Below, one piece after another: positions 1 to 10,782 of a stretch of DNA of 64,000 nt. Origin of the DNA: Isoetes taiwanensis (Eukaryota > Streptophyta > Lycopodiopsida > Isoetales > Isoetaceae); NCBI GenBank assembly GCA_021234155.1, contig JAJEKV010000084.1, forward strand, positions 1,302,001 to 1,366,000, given 5' to 3'. Made by a program: the position numbers and the translations under genes. The notes beneath the pieces were generated by a model. That model was not told the origin of the DNA. It was given only the letters and a program-made list of their open reading frames with translations, and did not search any database. Each line of letters opens with the position of its first letter. Positions within the stretch are counted from its first letter, which is position 1.

Positions 1-989
1 CTTTCATGAGATAGGCCAAAACATGTTATGGCGTGGTTATAGCCTTGGGAGACGCTTAATCCCATGGGATCACCCCATGAGACTACTCGAGGCGCCTCCC
101 CCGGTCCGATGAGGTAGGTTAGGGAGGTGTCCCCTCATCGGGCACAATGGATCCCTTGGTGTGCTAGAGGACAGGGGCCCACATCAGCAGTCCCTGCATA
201 TGTACCCGACTTACTTCCCTAAATCTAAAGGCCGGCTCATCGCGCCTGTTCGAGCCCATGACGCCCCTATAGGCACGATATCCTGCGACCCAGGGAGTGT
301 CAGCCCATACTCGGCCCCTTCAGTGACCAACTGTAAGCCTAGCACACTATAGGAATCGTGGTAGCCACACTAGGCAAGGTCCCACCCCGCTTTCACCATC
401 ATACCCATTATCCGCATCAATCACAACATAGCATCCACAGCCATGTGTGGGTTCTTGTTCACAGTCGCATTTATCGGGTCTTAAGGGTTCTAGCTAGAGA
501 CATATCTACTACTAGGAAGCTTTCAGTTCTCTACCCACCCTTATCCCCAAGCACATAGGAGGAATAGAAAGATAATACATAATCATAAATAAAACATCCA
601 TCATCATTTTAGTAGCACTCAAAAGAGAATTTATCCATCCATCTAGTCATACAAGGGTTAGTGAAGCACAAACTATCTAGAGACTAATCGGTCTCTTGGC
701 TAGAGCCATTATCATGAAAGACTTTCATTCTTCAAGTCCGGATGCAAAGCAAAGAAATAGCTCCTCCCTTATCCACTTTTTTCCAAATCGATTTGGGCAG
801 TAATTGGGGGTATTGCACCCTAATTTTAGTAAGTTTTTCGTGGCCAATCGATTTGGGCCAGGTAGCTAATAAAGAGCCCTTTTAGGTTAACCCAAGTTGC
901 CCCCTAATGACCTATAAGGGTCCACTTAAGCCCTCGTAACGTGTCATAGTATGTATACATATACTATATAAATACGTGAGAACGCCACA
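1..989 (-). mobile_element. Chromovirus LTR, copy A (partial)
   Basis: This is the same LTR as 17795-19237, truncated by the window edge. Read on the minus strand it begins TGTGGCGTTC directly after a polypurine tract (990-1000 on the plus strand, TTCTCCCCTTG), which is how a 3' LTR starts. The pol fragment at 1454-2240 lies on its internal side, as expected for a minus-strand element. Small ORFs inside it are not real genes. Confidence 0.7.
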
Positions 990-1453
990 TTCTCCCCTTG
1001 GAATAATGATGTCCTCAAAGATTGGGATTAGGTTAGTAAGAAATAATTAAGTTATAGAAGATAAAATTACTTCATCAAAGCGATAAAAAGCTATAGAAAA
1101 CGATTAGTGATCAAGTTTTTAGGACCTGTAGTCCATTCATAATGTATAATAAACACCATATCAAAAAAATTACATCGAGCATACATGTAAAACAACACTG
1201 AACAACAAGAGATAGCCCCGAGAGACCTGAATCTTCTACGATGCCACAAAGAGACGCTACTAGCTGCATAATTACAAAGACATTAGTACTTATGAATAAT
1301 TAAAATAGTGTGGTTGAAGGACCACCCCCTAAAAGAAAAAGAAATAGGAATGAAGGAAATCCTATCATGCATAAGGCTTGCATTTTGTCTCTACAGAAGG
1401 AATGACAATGTTTCCATTATAGCAAAGATATAAATGTGTCCTATCATGAATGC

Positions 1454-2240
1454 CTAAATGCCCATTTCCCCATCTAGGATGCATCTATCCCAACCCCTTA
1501 TATGATCCCCGCCGATCGAACACTCACATGATCCCCCGTCGGATCCATAATGCAAAGGCTTACCATTAGAGTTGGAGTCGATCGCATCATGAATGGTTCG
1601 GCCCTGGCATTGCCGCATAAAGTCTGAGTAAGCCTTGTCCAAATTGACTTTAAGGACCCAGGTTGCATCTTCTGTTGGTAAGTGTTTCCACTTAACCAAG
1701 TACTGCAATATTTGAGTCTTGTGAGTCTGCTTATATGCACGATCAAGGAGAGCCTCCTGCACAATCTCCAGCTGCTACTTCGTCATCTCCAGAAGTGTCG
1801 GCGTGTCAAGGATCTCTTCCAGATCGGGTATATGCTTCTTGAGAAGGCTGATGAGATCTTATAGACCTTCAAATGTGCGGGTAGATTCAACCGATAGGCT
1901 TGGGAACCTATCCTTTCAGTTATCTCAAAGGGTCCCGCCCATCTAGGTGCTAGCTTCTTACAATTGCCAATTTTGTGCTTGGCCTGCTTGACCTTAATCT
2001 TTAGCCATACGGACTCATCAACTTGAAATTCTCATGGTGTCCGATGCCTATCAGCAAGGCTCTTTTGGGGTTTTGGCAGCTAATAAATACGCTCGAACTT
2101 CTTCGACTAAGGCCTGCATATCTGTAAGCAACTGCTGAGAAACTTCCATCTTGAAAACTGGACTATGTCACGTGTCTGGAGTAAGCATCGATAGCCATGG
2201 TTGATCATAAAAAGGAGACTCTAGAGCTGGAGATAACTCA
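1454..2240 (-). pseudogene. Chromovirus pol 3' end with chromodomain, copy A
   Basis: Read on the minus strand, this is the C-terminal end of a Ty3/gypsy polyprotein. It shows a post-integrase segment with KLAPRWAGPFEITERIG and AYRLNLPAHLK (about 1880-1990) and then a chromodomain with YLVKWKHLPTEDATW (about 1654-1699). The order integrase tail, GPFEI/RIG box, chromodomain, LTR is that of plant chromoviruses, whose chromodomain directs integration into heterochromatin. Frameshifts and stops separate the pieces, and everything upstream (protease, RT, RNase H, most of integrase) is missing. It ends near 2240, where the unrelated ORF module begins. It is a dead remnant. Confidence 0.85.
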
Positions 2241-2255
2241 TGGTCCAACACATAT

Positions 2256-2603
2256 ATGAATGAAGTCATTGACTACTGGTCCACCTTGTTGCGAGTGCTT
2301 GGGGACGTTCAACCCGGTAGAGCATTCATTCAGGATTTCTGGCCCAACACCAGGCAAAATGCATTGGAAGAACCCGAAAACGTGTTGGTGGATGAGCGCA
2401 TTGAAGCATCTCACTATGTAGGGCCTTTCTCGGATAGACCCAAGAACCCAGTTGAAATATTCGACCCCTACCAAGATGTCAAGAAAGGAATGCTCTTGCT
2501 AATCAGGCCACATGATAACTGCCTGACGTGGATGGCTTTTGCCGAAGAGGACCCAATACAGGACCCTAATCTCCCTCATTACGAAGAGGTATTCATGCAG
2601 TAA
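2256..2603 (+). pseudogene. Unrecognised plus-strand ORF of the mobile module, copy A
   Basis: The 115-codon frame has codon-like composition and ends with a segment of the form VKKGMLLLIRP..LTWMAFAEEDP..LPHYEEVFMQYY. The alternating hydrophobic pattern followed by an Asp-Pro turn suggests a small beta-barrel of BAH/Tudor/chromo type, but this is fold guessing and not a database match. It sits directly beside the chromovirus breakpoint, so its 5' part may be lost. It is tail-to-tail with the minus-strand DUF8039-like exon, and the two open frames overlap at 2499-2603. The overlapping part looks more protein-like on the plus strand. No start codon choice is secure. Confidence 0.45.
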
Positions 2604-2982
2604 TACGCATGTCTTCTCTACTAGTTGATCTCTAGAAATCCCATGCACTTCACTAGGTTTACTGTTTTCTACACTATCATCTTCTCTGACCTGCCAATTT
2701 ATCCCTTTAATCTGACCAGGTGGCGTGCAAACATCGGCTGCTGCATGGAGTTCATTCTTAATGTCGTTTTTGCACCAAAGAACAAAGCTACCGATAGCTT
2801 TCCCTAGCTTGTCCAATTCCGGTTCGGGAAACGGAAGTGGTATCTGCCCATCAAACACAACTACAACGGAAACTACTATCAAATCCTCTGGCACGGGAAC
2901 GTTGTAGTGGCGCATGAAGTTGTGCACTCTGCCTTCTGCCACTTTCTTCCCCAACAGGTAGTATGACTGTAAAGCTTCCATC
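2499..2982 (-). pseudogene. DUF8039 / En-Spm-like transposon exon, copy A
   Basis: The minus-strand frame encodes FDGQIPLPFPEPELDKLGKA followed by IGSFVLWCKNDI. This resembles the short domain found in plant En/Spm (CACTA) associated proteins (DUF8039 type: pattern LPxPxPELxxLGxAxGSFxxWP). The first Met is probably not a start, because a splice acceptor (TTTGTAG) precedes it directly at 2983. Upstream exons would lie above 3000, but I could not identify them. The last 35 or so codons (2499-2603) overlap the plus-strand ORF and are probably beyond the true end. A diverged relative sits at 49597-50388. Role in transposition is inferred only from family company. Confidence 0.5.
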
Positions 2983-3012
2983 CTACAAAACAGGTCAGAT
3001 TTTGCTCGTCAA

Positions 3013-3310
3013 CATCGCGATCGCGATCCTCTGGACCACATTGGCACAAAAATAACTGAATAGCAGTTGTGGAGAACGCGGTATTCATGGCCCACTCAAG
3101 TATTATTTTATCAGCTCAGCTCTAACTAAAATCTTCATCAACTCTAACTAAAATATTTATGGCCCACTCAAATATTATTTTACTCTAGGGTTTCACGACA
3201 GAATACCTCCACAAGATTGCAGTCGCGATTATTTCGAGCGAGCAGATTTGGAACGATGTACCGACGCTATGTTAAGTTTAAAATACCTCAAGAAGATCGC
3301 AATGTGATTC
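3013..3310. promoter_or_regulatory. 16-bp dyads upstream of the DUF8039-like exon, copy A
   Basis: Three dyads of the form GATCGC-N4-GCGATC lie at 3013-3028, 3215-3230 and 3295-3310. The third reads GATCGCAATGTGATTC here but GATCGCAGTCGTGATT in copy B (21534-21549), so copy A has lost one base. They fall in the intron or leader of the minus-strand exon, not in coding sequence. A binding site for a transposon-encoded or host factor is an inference. Confidence 0.7.
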
Positions 3311-3834
3311 TTTTCGTGCGTAGATCCGAGCCTATGTAGCTTGCACAAGAAGACCCTTTCGATGAAAGTCTTCCAAAGCAATCAGAAATGAAAAATGTTA
3401 ATTGCAACTGTTATTTCCAAAACAAATGTCACTTTCACTGTTAATTACATAGGAGAACTGTCCTAATTTAACACCCATATAGCATATCTATACTCATATA
3501 GCATATTACAAAGAGCCATAAACAACATATACCATATTAGGGATGGTGTTATTACAAGAAATGAATGGTGTGGTCACGAGGGAGGCAATCATAAATAATT
3601 TGGGGCTAGACTTCCGAAGAAAACCCCTTATGAGTTCCAAAAATACAAAATACTCTTTATCTAGCACATAGGAATTATGCAATCCTCTTAGCTAGCACTT
3701 TGAAATCACATATTACTCTTATCTACCATACATAAACAACAAAACAAAGACTTACCTCTTGATTTGAGTAATGTCGGGCAGCATATGCAGTGAACGCCTT
3801 AGGATTGTGAACCCTGGCAGCTTGCGGGAGTCGA

Positions 3835-3897
3835 GCGCCTTCAAGAACAGTTTAGGCGCCTTCAAAGACAGATCGAGCGCCTTCAGGAACAGCTCGC
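3835..3897. repeat. Three-unit 21-bp tandem repeat
   Basis: GCGCCTTCAAGAACAG-type units start at 3835, 3856 and 3877, an exact 21-bp period. In one plus-strand frame they give 7-residue repeats of the form SAFKNSL / GAFKDRS / SAFRNSS. Copy B carries the same array at about 22070-22132. It may be a coding heptad or a simple minisatellite. Confidence 0.75.
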
Positions 3898-4564
3898 TTG
3901 AATTCAAAATTGAATCCCCGCCAACAAGAGCGAGCACGAAATTCAGTTACTAATTTGAAACCTAGCTGTCTTTTTCCGTCCGTAATTCCTCTGTATAGAC
4001 ATGCGAACTTCCTCCGTGGCGCATTTATTACGCGGTGATTTCGTACAGGATGTAGTTGTATGTCTCCCTCAAGGTACAGATTTCGAATCCGGACGTCCAA
4101 GTCCAGAAGTACCTCTTGTCCGGAACATGTCTTAATTATAGCAAATTTGTTACGCCTCCATAAATGATGGCGGCTGCATTAATGGCGCATAATTAATAAT
4201 GCCGGCTGCAATAATGGCATGCACTTATGGCGCGTCAGAAATCGAACGTGTGGCAGCCTCTTAATTTCGTATGCACTAAATTCGGGTGTCCAGAGGCTGC
4301 CTATTTATTCTCAGAATTCGCCGAATTTTTTTTTAGAGGAGCAGCGCCGCTGAATTCTCAAGGCTTTCACTGATTTTGCCTTCGATCGACGACCTAGGAA
4401 AGCCGGGCTAATCTTCTCCATACCATGATCCATTGCACCTAAAGCCGGCGTCCAAAGAAGTAAGATTTAGTCCCCTCACTCATGAAGATCACTTACTTTT
4501 TTTTTTGTGTATGCTTGTTTTATTTTACACTTCATGTTTTTTGTGTTAACTTAGTCCTCTGTAG

Positions 4565-4688
4565 GATCGTGGCCGTGATCCTCCAGACTGTTACGTTAGT
4601 TACGTTAGTACTCAGCCGGATTTGCGCTAAGTTAGTCCTAGCGTGAAATTGTGCTAAGTTAGTGCTCAGCAGGATCGCGGCCGCGATC
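4565..4688. promoter_or_regulatory. Paired 16-bp dyads upstream of the methylase-like gene, copy A
   Basis: Two perfect palindromes, GATCGTGGCCGTGATC-type (4565-4580) and GATCGCGGCCGCGATC (4673-4688), are 108 bp apart. They sit just before the splice acceptor of the first recognisable exon at 4755. In copy B the first is intact (22810-22825) and the second is disrupted to 15 bases (22921-22935). Confidence 0.75.
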
Positions 4689-4754
4689 TTGTGGAGTGCT
4701 TTGTGGTTTGGTTTCGTAACATCAGCTTTAACACAACATTTCTTTTGCTTGCAG

Positions 4755-7700
4755 CTTTGGATTTGTATCGTGGTCCGGATGTTGAGCCTACCAAGATCAT
4801 CACACCTTCAAATGAAAGGAAATGGTGCATTGAAATTGCACAAGCAATTCCTCAAACTAAAGGTGACCGCAGAAAAGACCTGTGCTTGTTCCTCCGAACT
4901 GGCAAGAAAGTTGAGGACATACAACAGATAGGGATAGTGATTGCTATGCGAGAGGGCACAAAAAACAATGTGCAGGACGCCATTATATGCAAAAGATGGA
5001 GGATACACAAAGAACTACAGCCTTCGAGTACGCTTTTGCAATGGCGGAACTACGACCCCTCAATGATGTCGTCCAGCAAGTTGAACAAACCGGCAACAGG
5101 GAAAAATGTCCCGACTAGTGCAAAAGGATATGGCTAGGAGCTGCAGTCGTATGAATCTCTGTCTCTATCCGGAATAAAGGGAAACAGGGATATACTGTCA
5201 AGTTTCTCGGCATGCAGGAAAGGTTTGCTAGCAGACAAGAAACCACCGAGCATTGCGTTGAAAGCAAAGCGTGATGAGAAAATGCCCTCGGTGATGGACA
5301 CAAACTGGCTGAGAGCTCAGGCCAAGAAGAAGAATGTAAGGCCTGCCTCCATAGCAGGGGACTCTTCCCAGACCAAAGCCCTGTCTGTAGAGCCTGTTAC
5401 CATGGCCCCTCCTTCAGCTATTGTTGATCCGACACAGCCTCTGGCTATTTGTGCTCCACCTATTACAACGAAAGAGACGTTGGTCCCCAACAAGATAGCA
5501 AAGTTGAAGATCAACCTGCGTAAGCTGACAACATCGGATAGTGGAGAGCCTTCGTCATCTCGCACGCCCCCTTCTGTCACAGATTTATCTTCTTCGAATA
5601 CCTTGGCATGGTTGTACCTGAACTGCCAACTGAGCTTAAGTTCAATCCCGATGAAGAACGTAAGATGGTTGAGCAAACTGCACAGAAGCTTGAACAGTTT
5701 AAATGGTTTTATCCGCTTGGTGTGAACTAGTTTATCAAGGTATCTATTTTTTATTGCGAGCCAGCTCCTGCTAATCTCACCCATCGAATACGGTCGAACG
5801 ACCATGTGCAAACACTTGTGAAGAGCTTCAAGATGTATCCTACAGAGGTCCTCACACCGGCCGACGTTGTCCCCTTTGACCCAATTACAAGGTGATTGTT
5901 ATTATCCATCATATTTGTTCTGTGGCTTCTTATCTAATCGGTGCGCATTATTTCAGGAGAAAGGTCACCTGGAGCACAACAGCTGATTTAAAGGGCAAAA
6001 AATTTTGGATAGCCTACGCCAGGAGAAGGACCAGTGTGCTGAATGGAAATTTGTCTGATAGAGAATATATTGAATTAAGCATTCAGTGCAATGAAGTCAT
6101 AGCAAACACCGTATACAGAGAGCCTTTGATAGAGAAGCTGCAACAACTACGGCATCAACACAAGACATATGGTTGTCCTCTGCAAGGGCCCATTGGTACT
6201 GCTACAACATCGGCATGGAAGGTATTTTGTATTTTTAGCTCACCAACATTGCAGCCGCGATTTTGCTGACCATTTATTTTTCAGGACTTCCATGAGATAG
6301 CTACTACAACATTGAAGGTGAAGGAGCTTAAAGATGAAAAGCAGTTCATTTTTATGGAGGAGCGCGTCTTCAAAAAACTAATGGAGTGGGCAGCAAATGG
6401 GTGAGCAGAAAAATCTGTGATGAACATGGGGATCTACCTGACAGGCCAACGAAGGACTTCTTCAACAAAACTTGGCTAAGATTCCTTAGAGGTATGTCTA
6501 ATGCAAAGGTTTCTCAGCTGCTTGATGAGATTTTGGAAGGAAAGACATACCTTAAGGTACAAGCGGGATATCACGGCAGGTATGATTGCAAGCAGCGCGC
6601 CATTGACATTAAAAGCTTGACCTTCATGCGCAGAGAGATTGTGTCCTATGCTTCCAGTTTGCTTCAAAAAGAATACTCTTCTTTTGAAGAATTATTATAT
6701 GAGTTTCCTGATTTACTGAACAACGGATTCTTGATATTTCTGATTCGGATACAGAATATGTGAAGTCCAATTATAACAAAGATCATGTCTTGGGTATTTT
6801 TAGAGCCGATCAGATCGATTTTGAAACCTGAAAAGGCTATCAAAATCAAACAGAAAAAAAATGTTGTTCACGCAGTGACAAAGGAAGGGATTCCTACGTC
6901 CACTCCAGTATCTGAGAATGCAACACTGGTGTTCATTGACATCAGCGGGTTCTCTAAAATATGGCACTGCAAAAAGTACATGGAGCTCTTTACAAGAATA
7001 TCCAGCATGACAACTGCTAATATTTATCACCTGGTTATTCTGATGCGGTCTCAGAACTTGCCGTGATTGCTTGTACATACCAAAAGCGTATTCAAGGCGG
7101 TTCCCCATATATTTCAGAGGCACGTATGACGAAAGCAAGGATGGGTGAACAAGAAAAGGGTAAAGGAGTATCGCGATTACATCACCCATATGTGCATTAG
7201 CGTAGCGACTCTGTGGTAATGTCGATATTGCCCGAAATGGAGCTTCGCTTTGACACCGGGTGAGCTCAAAGACCAAAGAACACCCCTTGCCACCAATGCC
7301 CGCTTTGGAAATGAAGAAGTCGATGAGAAAACGAGGAAAAATTCCAGACTTACTTCACGGGTAAACCAAGATACAAGTTTGTCTGGAATAGAAGGTGAAC
7401 ATGTGTCAAGTGCGAAGTTAAAGACATCATATGCTTACCACATTGTTGACCACCGGTGCCCAAGGATGGTTGTGTCCTTGATTTCCTCTCACCGGTATCG
7501 CTTCCCGTGTCGCCTTAATGCAAGGAAAGAAAAGTATTGCATTCGAGAGCCAAGGTATGCCGATTTCTTAGGGCTTTCTTGGATAAGCTTGAAAAAATGG
7601 TTTGCCAGAGCATTGGTGAGACAGATGAAGAGGAGAAAGTAGACGCTGCAAATGATCCTGCGAAGATCAATATAAATATTACCCAGAAAACAGATATATC

Positions 7701-8232
7701 TAAGCTTGATGAAATATTGGATCAAATGGATGCAGAGAGCTACGAGCAAAGGATGCAGCAGACGAAAAGACTTTTAGAGTCTACAGAGAAAGGTATTGAT
7801 GAGCTAGAGCCTATGTTTCAAAAATTGGGGGCTTTAAACAAGAAATTTGATGCCTACATGTCTTTCCTGACAGGCGGGTCAAATTTCGAATACATAGGAA
7901 TCACCGAGGAACCTGTGCATCATGAGGGCGAGCCAAGTGCTACAAAAGAGCACCAGGTTGTAACCAAGAAAAAGAAGCTCTTCCACACACCAGAAATCGA
8001 CTGTGGTGTCCAAAATGCCGCATCGGCGGAAGGCAGTGCAATGGATACTGAGACGGAAGAACCCGATCCACATGTCCAAGTCCTTGCACAGGCCATGTCT
8101 GTATACATCCCAGATGTAACAGGCTATACAGAGATGGACACATCCCAGGTTATAAGAAGGGGCCAGGAACATGTTGCTAGGATATCTGCGGAGTTAGGTG
8201 TTGTACCTGAATCAGTATCAGAAACCCAGTAA
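4755..8232 (+). pseudogene. Multi-exon methylase-like gene of the mobile module, copy A
   Basis: The plus-strand coding signal starts after an acceptor (TTGCTTGCAG) at 4755. It continues through about 4755-5937, 5957-6221 (acceptor TTTCAG, donor GTATTT) and 6284-8232. Recognisable parts in order: DLYRG..KWCIEIAQAIPQ (4755-5130); a Pro/Lys-rich linker (5225-5540); a segment HVQTLVKSFKMYPTEVL..VVPFDPIT (about 5800-5890), loosely like the ParB-type domain fused to some DNA methylases; helical exons; then a beta-class arrangement with VFIDISGF (motif IV position) before VLDFLSAGTASRVAL (motif I, FxGxG-like). The C-terminal part (7537-8232) is helical and acidic. The copy has several frameshifts, many shared with B. 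The motif IV DPPY is replaced by DISG, so amino-methyltransferase activity is doubtful. Confidence 0.6.
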
Positions 8233-8359
8233 AAATAAATTCTGCCGCTCTGGCAAACAATTGTACACTGCTATTTCTATGGAATATAATCTATAAGGGT
8301 TTGAATAATTGCACAATTTTGTGTTTTTTATTATTTTGAGTTTTGTTTCTTGTCTAAAC

Positions 8360-8587
8360 TTTCGCTGCCGCGATCTTTGCTAGCACTTTCTAGGTTGATG
8401 GCCTTCTGCATACCTCCTCTAGCTTAAGAATTCGAATCAAAAGATGTAGCTAAACGGCTCAAAATGTTCGCCGCCGCGATCTTCGCTATCACTTTCTTGT
8501 CTGTCAAACTTATGTAGACCTGTATGGACTTGTGATCTTCTATCTATGGGTGTAGCTAAGCAGCTTCAAATGTTCGCCGTCGCGATC
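8360..8587. repeat. 106-bp tandem array carrying the 16-bp dyad, copy A
   Basis: Dyads at 8360-8375, 8466-8481 and 8572-8587 are spaced exactly 106 and 106 bp. The DNA between them is also repeated in diverged form (CGCGATCTT..GCTA.CACTTTCT and AGATGTAGCTAA.C.GCTCAAA). The array lies just downstream of the methylase-like stop codon. Copy B keeps the third dyad intact (26814-26829) and has the first two altered. Copy C has two intact at 34859-34874 and 34950-34965. Confidence 0.8.
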
Positions 8588-8807
8588 CTGCTGAGTATAT
8601 TTACTCTTTCTAATGGACAACTCTTACTCTGAAAGGAGCTTGGGATAGCCTTATAAATGTCGAATTCGGATACGTCGCTGGTTGTGGGAGAAAATCATCA
8701 AAATAAACGGAAAGTTTTACTCAGTTGCAACGACTTACGGAGTTTTATAGAGAACCAACAACCTATTTCATACTAAATGAGAATTCCAAATTTCTCTAAT
8801 TAATTAA

Positions 8808-9029
8808 TTCTTGCTTTAGAACTGGAAGAAGGCTTCTGTGAGGCTATGAGAAATACACATGTGGCCTTGATAGATTATGATGATGAGAACGATACGGAGA
8901 TATCCAATCGGACTGACATAGATACTGATGGATAGGTGGACATGGCGAATGCTAAAGTGCTCAGTGATGTCGAGGGGAATCCATCATTTGTTAGAGAATC
9001 TCCATAAATTCTTTCGGATGAATCTGTAA
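8808..9029 (+). pseudogene. Short exon-like remnant downstream of the methylase-like gene, copy A
   Basis: After an acceptor-like CTTGCTTTAG the plus strand reads ELEEGFCEAMRNTHVALIDY, then DDENDTEISNRTDIDTDG, a TAG, VDMANAKVLSDVEGNPSFVRES and a TAA. The stops fall where CAG and CAA would restore Gln. The sequence looks like a decayed acidic exon. Copy C (35200-35408) preserves the same segment with its own changes. Family unknown. Confidence 0.35.
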
Positions 9030-9053
9030 TAAAATATAGATCCAGCTTAGACA

Positions 9054-9247
9054 AATCGCCACTGCGATCGCTCTAAGCCGGAACGTTAGTATTTGATAAC
9101 ATATATACAAATTGTTTTAATAAATTATTTGTTTCACATGTTCATTGCCATAGTGATCCCTCTAAACCCAGCTATTTTTATATTCTTTTGCGTATAACTT
9201 GTTCTCTGTGTCGTCTTTCAGCGGTAGAAAAGATCGTGATGGCGATC
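9054..9247. repeat. 89-bp tandem array carrying the 16-bp dyad, copy A
   Basis: Dyads at 9054-9069, 9143-9158 and 9232-9247 are spaced exactly 89 and 89 bp, with weak similarity of the intervening DNA (CTCTAARCC.. after the dyad). The same spacing is kept in copy B (27284, 27373, 27462) and copy C (35431, 35520, 35609). In copy C the middle dyad reads GCGATC where A and B read GTGATC. Confidence 0.8.
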
Positions 9248-9831
9248 ATCACAACCTGTTAATGTGTGCTTTGAGCTACAACTAATACTTCAGTCGAAAC
9301 CAAAATCAGTCATAGAGTAGGGATGACAATGTTGACTGCAAGCTCAACTTATATTTTTGTTAAAATGAGCATCGTGGCATTATTGCTTCAGATGAAGGAC
9401 GACTATTTACAAACTACCCTTCTAAAAGCAACCTGCAAGCTATTTCGAGCAAAATGAGAATGTGGCTTTTTTCAAATTAATGAATTGGTGCATTAGTATG
9501 TGACAAAGCAGAATGGGTGGATTATAGAAACTCTCCATTCTTCTCCTTCTCTTTCTTCTTTTTTCTTAAAACTGCTGGTATCTCAGGCTCTTCTCAACCA
9601 TAATGCCTTTAATATTGAAGATGTTTATAAGCATATAAGGTTTTATTAGTTGGATCCTTAGGGCACTAGTAACTAGACACTAGCTGGCAATAATCCTAAA
9701 CCCTCCTTAGTTTATAGCTTATGGGAAGTTCCTTAATGGATATGATAGCCAACTTATATTTTTTCATGATGAAGAGATCTCCGGTGCTCGTATCCAACCG
9801 AACATCACCAAGGCAACGATCATTAGGGAGG
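9248..9831. other. No gene seen; AT-rich spacer with pyrimidine tract
   Basis: The stretch is present in all three copies. It contains a CT-rich run at about 9536-9570 and no credible coding frame or dyad. Confidence 0.6.
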
Positions 9832-10782
9832 TGTGAGACGATTCTACCACATGTAGTGGTAGACTATTGAGCCTAGCTCACTATGGCACCCAATAGACTC
9901 TACACGCCAAGGGTCCAGCTGCCACCAGACAAATTCCACCTTATACATTGCCGTCAACTTCCAATACCCATGACCAGCCGGGCTCCTATGTACATGATGC
10001 ATATAATTGGAAATTATTGGGCCTAAGCTAGGAGCATCATCTATAATAGCTATTAGGTCTCTACCCTCCTTTCCTCATTCAAAAAAGTGCAAACAATGAT
10101 CACCCATCATCATAGAACATCCATAACTTGAGAAATAGTATAGATTCAACTAATCACATGCATCTAACTTACATTTAGAGTACATTGGTTAGGGTTAATG
10201 ATCAGAACCGTGAGCTCTACTAAAGATGCAACATGGTAACCTATCTGGAATGCTAACCTCTAGATGAACTACCTACTTATCGACTCCAAATACCTTCTCC
10301 TGAGCTTCTGCCCTTGGCTCTTGGCATCTCCATGACTTGCATGTAGTCTTGGATGGATGTGCTCTAATCTGGTGCGCTAGCGCTTCTGGAGCAATCTTGC
10401 ACGTTGCCCTGTCGAAGACGATTATTGAATTAGAAGTATTGGCACAATTGAGGGTGGTTGACAGAAGATGGTGGAAAGGTGGGTCTGGTCTAGTATTTGG
10501 GGCTAAATAGGTTAGGGTTGCACATGATTCGGGCACTTCGCCCTAAAAGGATGCGTCCATGTGGCATGGCATCAATAGGATGATTCTTCATGGAAAATAG
10601 GGCCTCCTTACCTAAAGATGGACGAGTTATAAGAATAGCCCCCACAAACAAAAAAATAATAATAAATAAATAAATAATAAAAAATAAAAATGCTAGGTAT
10701 GGTCCCTCTTTGACAAGTACAAGGTTATTGCAAAACTTGTATTTATGCATTTATAACATAGATACTGTAGGGGAATGTCGCA
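9832..10782 (-). mobile_element. Second LTR (solo or truncated element), copy A
   Basis: The plus-strand block starts TGTGAGACG and ends TGTCGCA. It is followed immediately by TTCTACCCCCCC, which on the minus strand is a polypurine tract leading into the LTR. It differs from the chromovirus LTR at 17795-19237. No internal coding region follows: the LINE begins about 600 bp further on. The call rests on end structure only. Confidence 0.5.

Noticed and set aside
161-558. Two short plus-strand ORFs near the left edge
   Set aside because: They fall in the chromovirus LTR, and the same DNA in copy B and at 47-48 kb does not keep the frames.
2238-2474. Minus-strand 78-codon ORF opposite the plus-strand ORF
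   Set aside because: It is the complementary frame of the better-supported plus-strand ORF at 2256-2603.
7879-8172. Minus-strand ORFs opposite the methylase-like C-terminus
   Set aside because: They mirror the acidic plus-strand coding frame, which continues from recognisable exons.
9844-9866. CACTA-like termini near the ACCACATGTAGTGGT palindrome
   Set aside because: The palindrome lies just inside the LTR-like block at 9832-10782 and has no matching partner or target duplication at the other side of the module.
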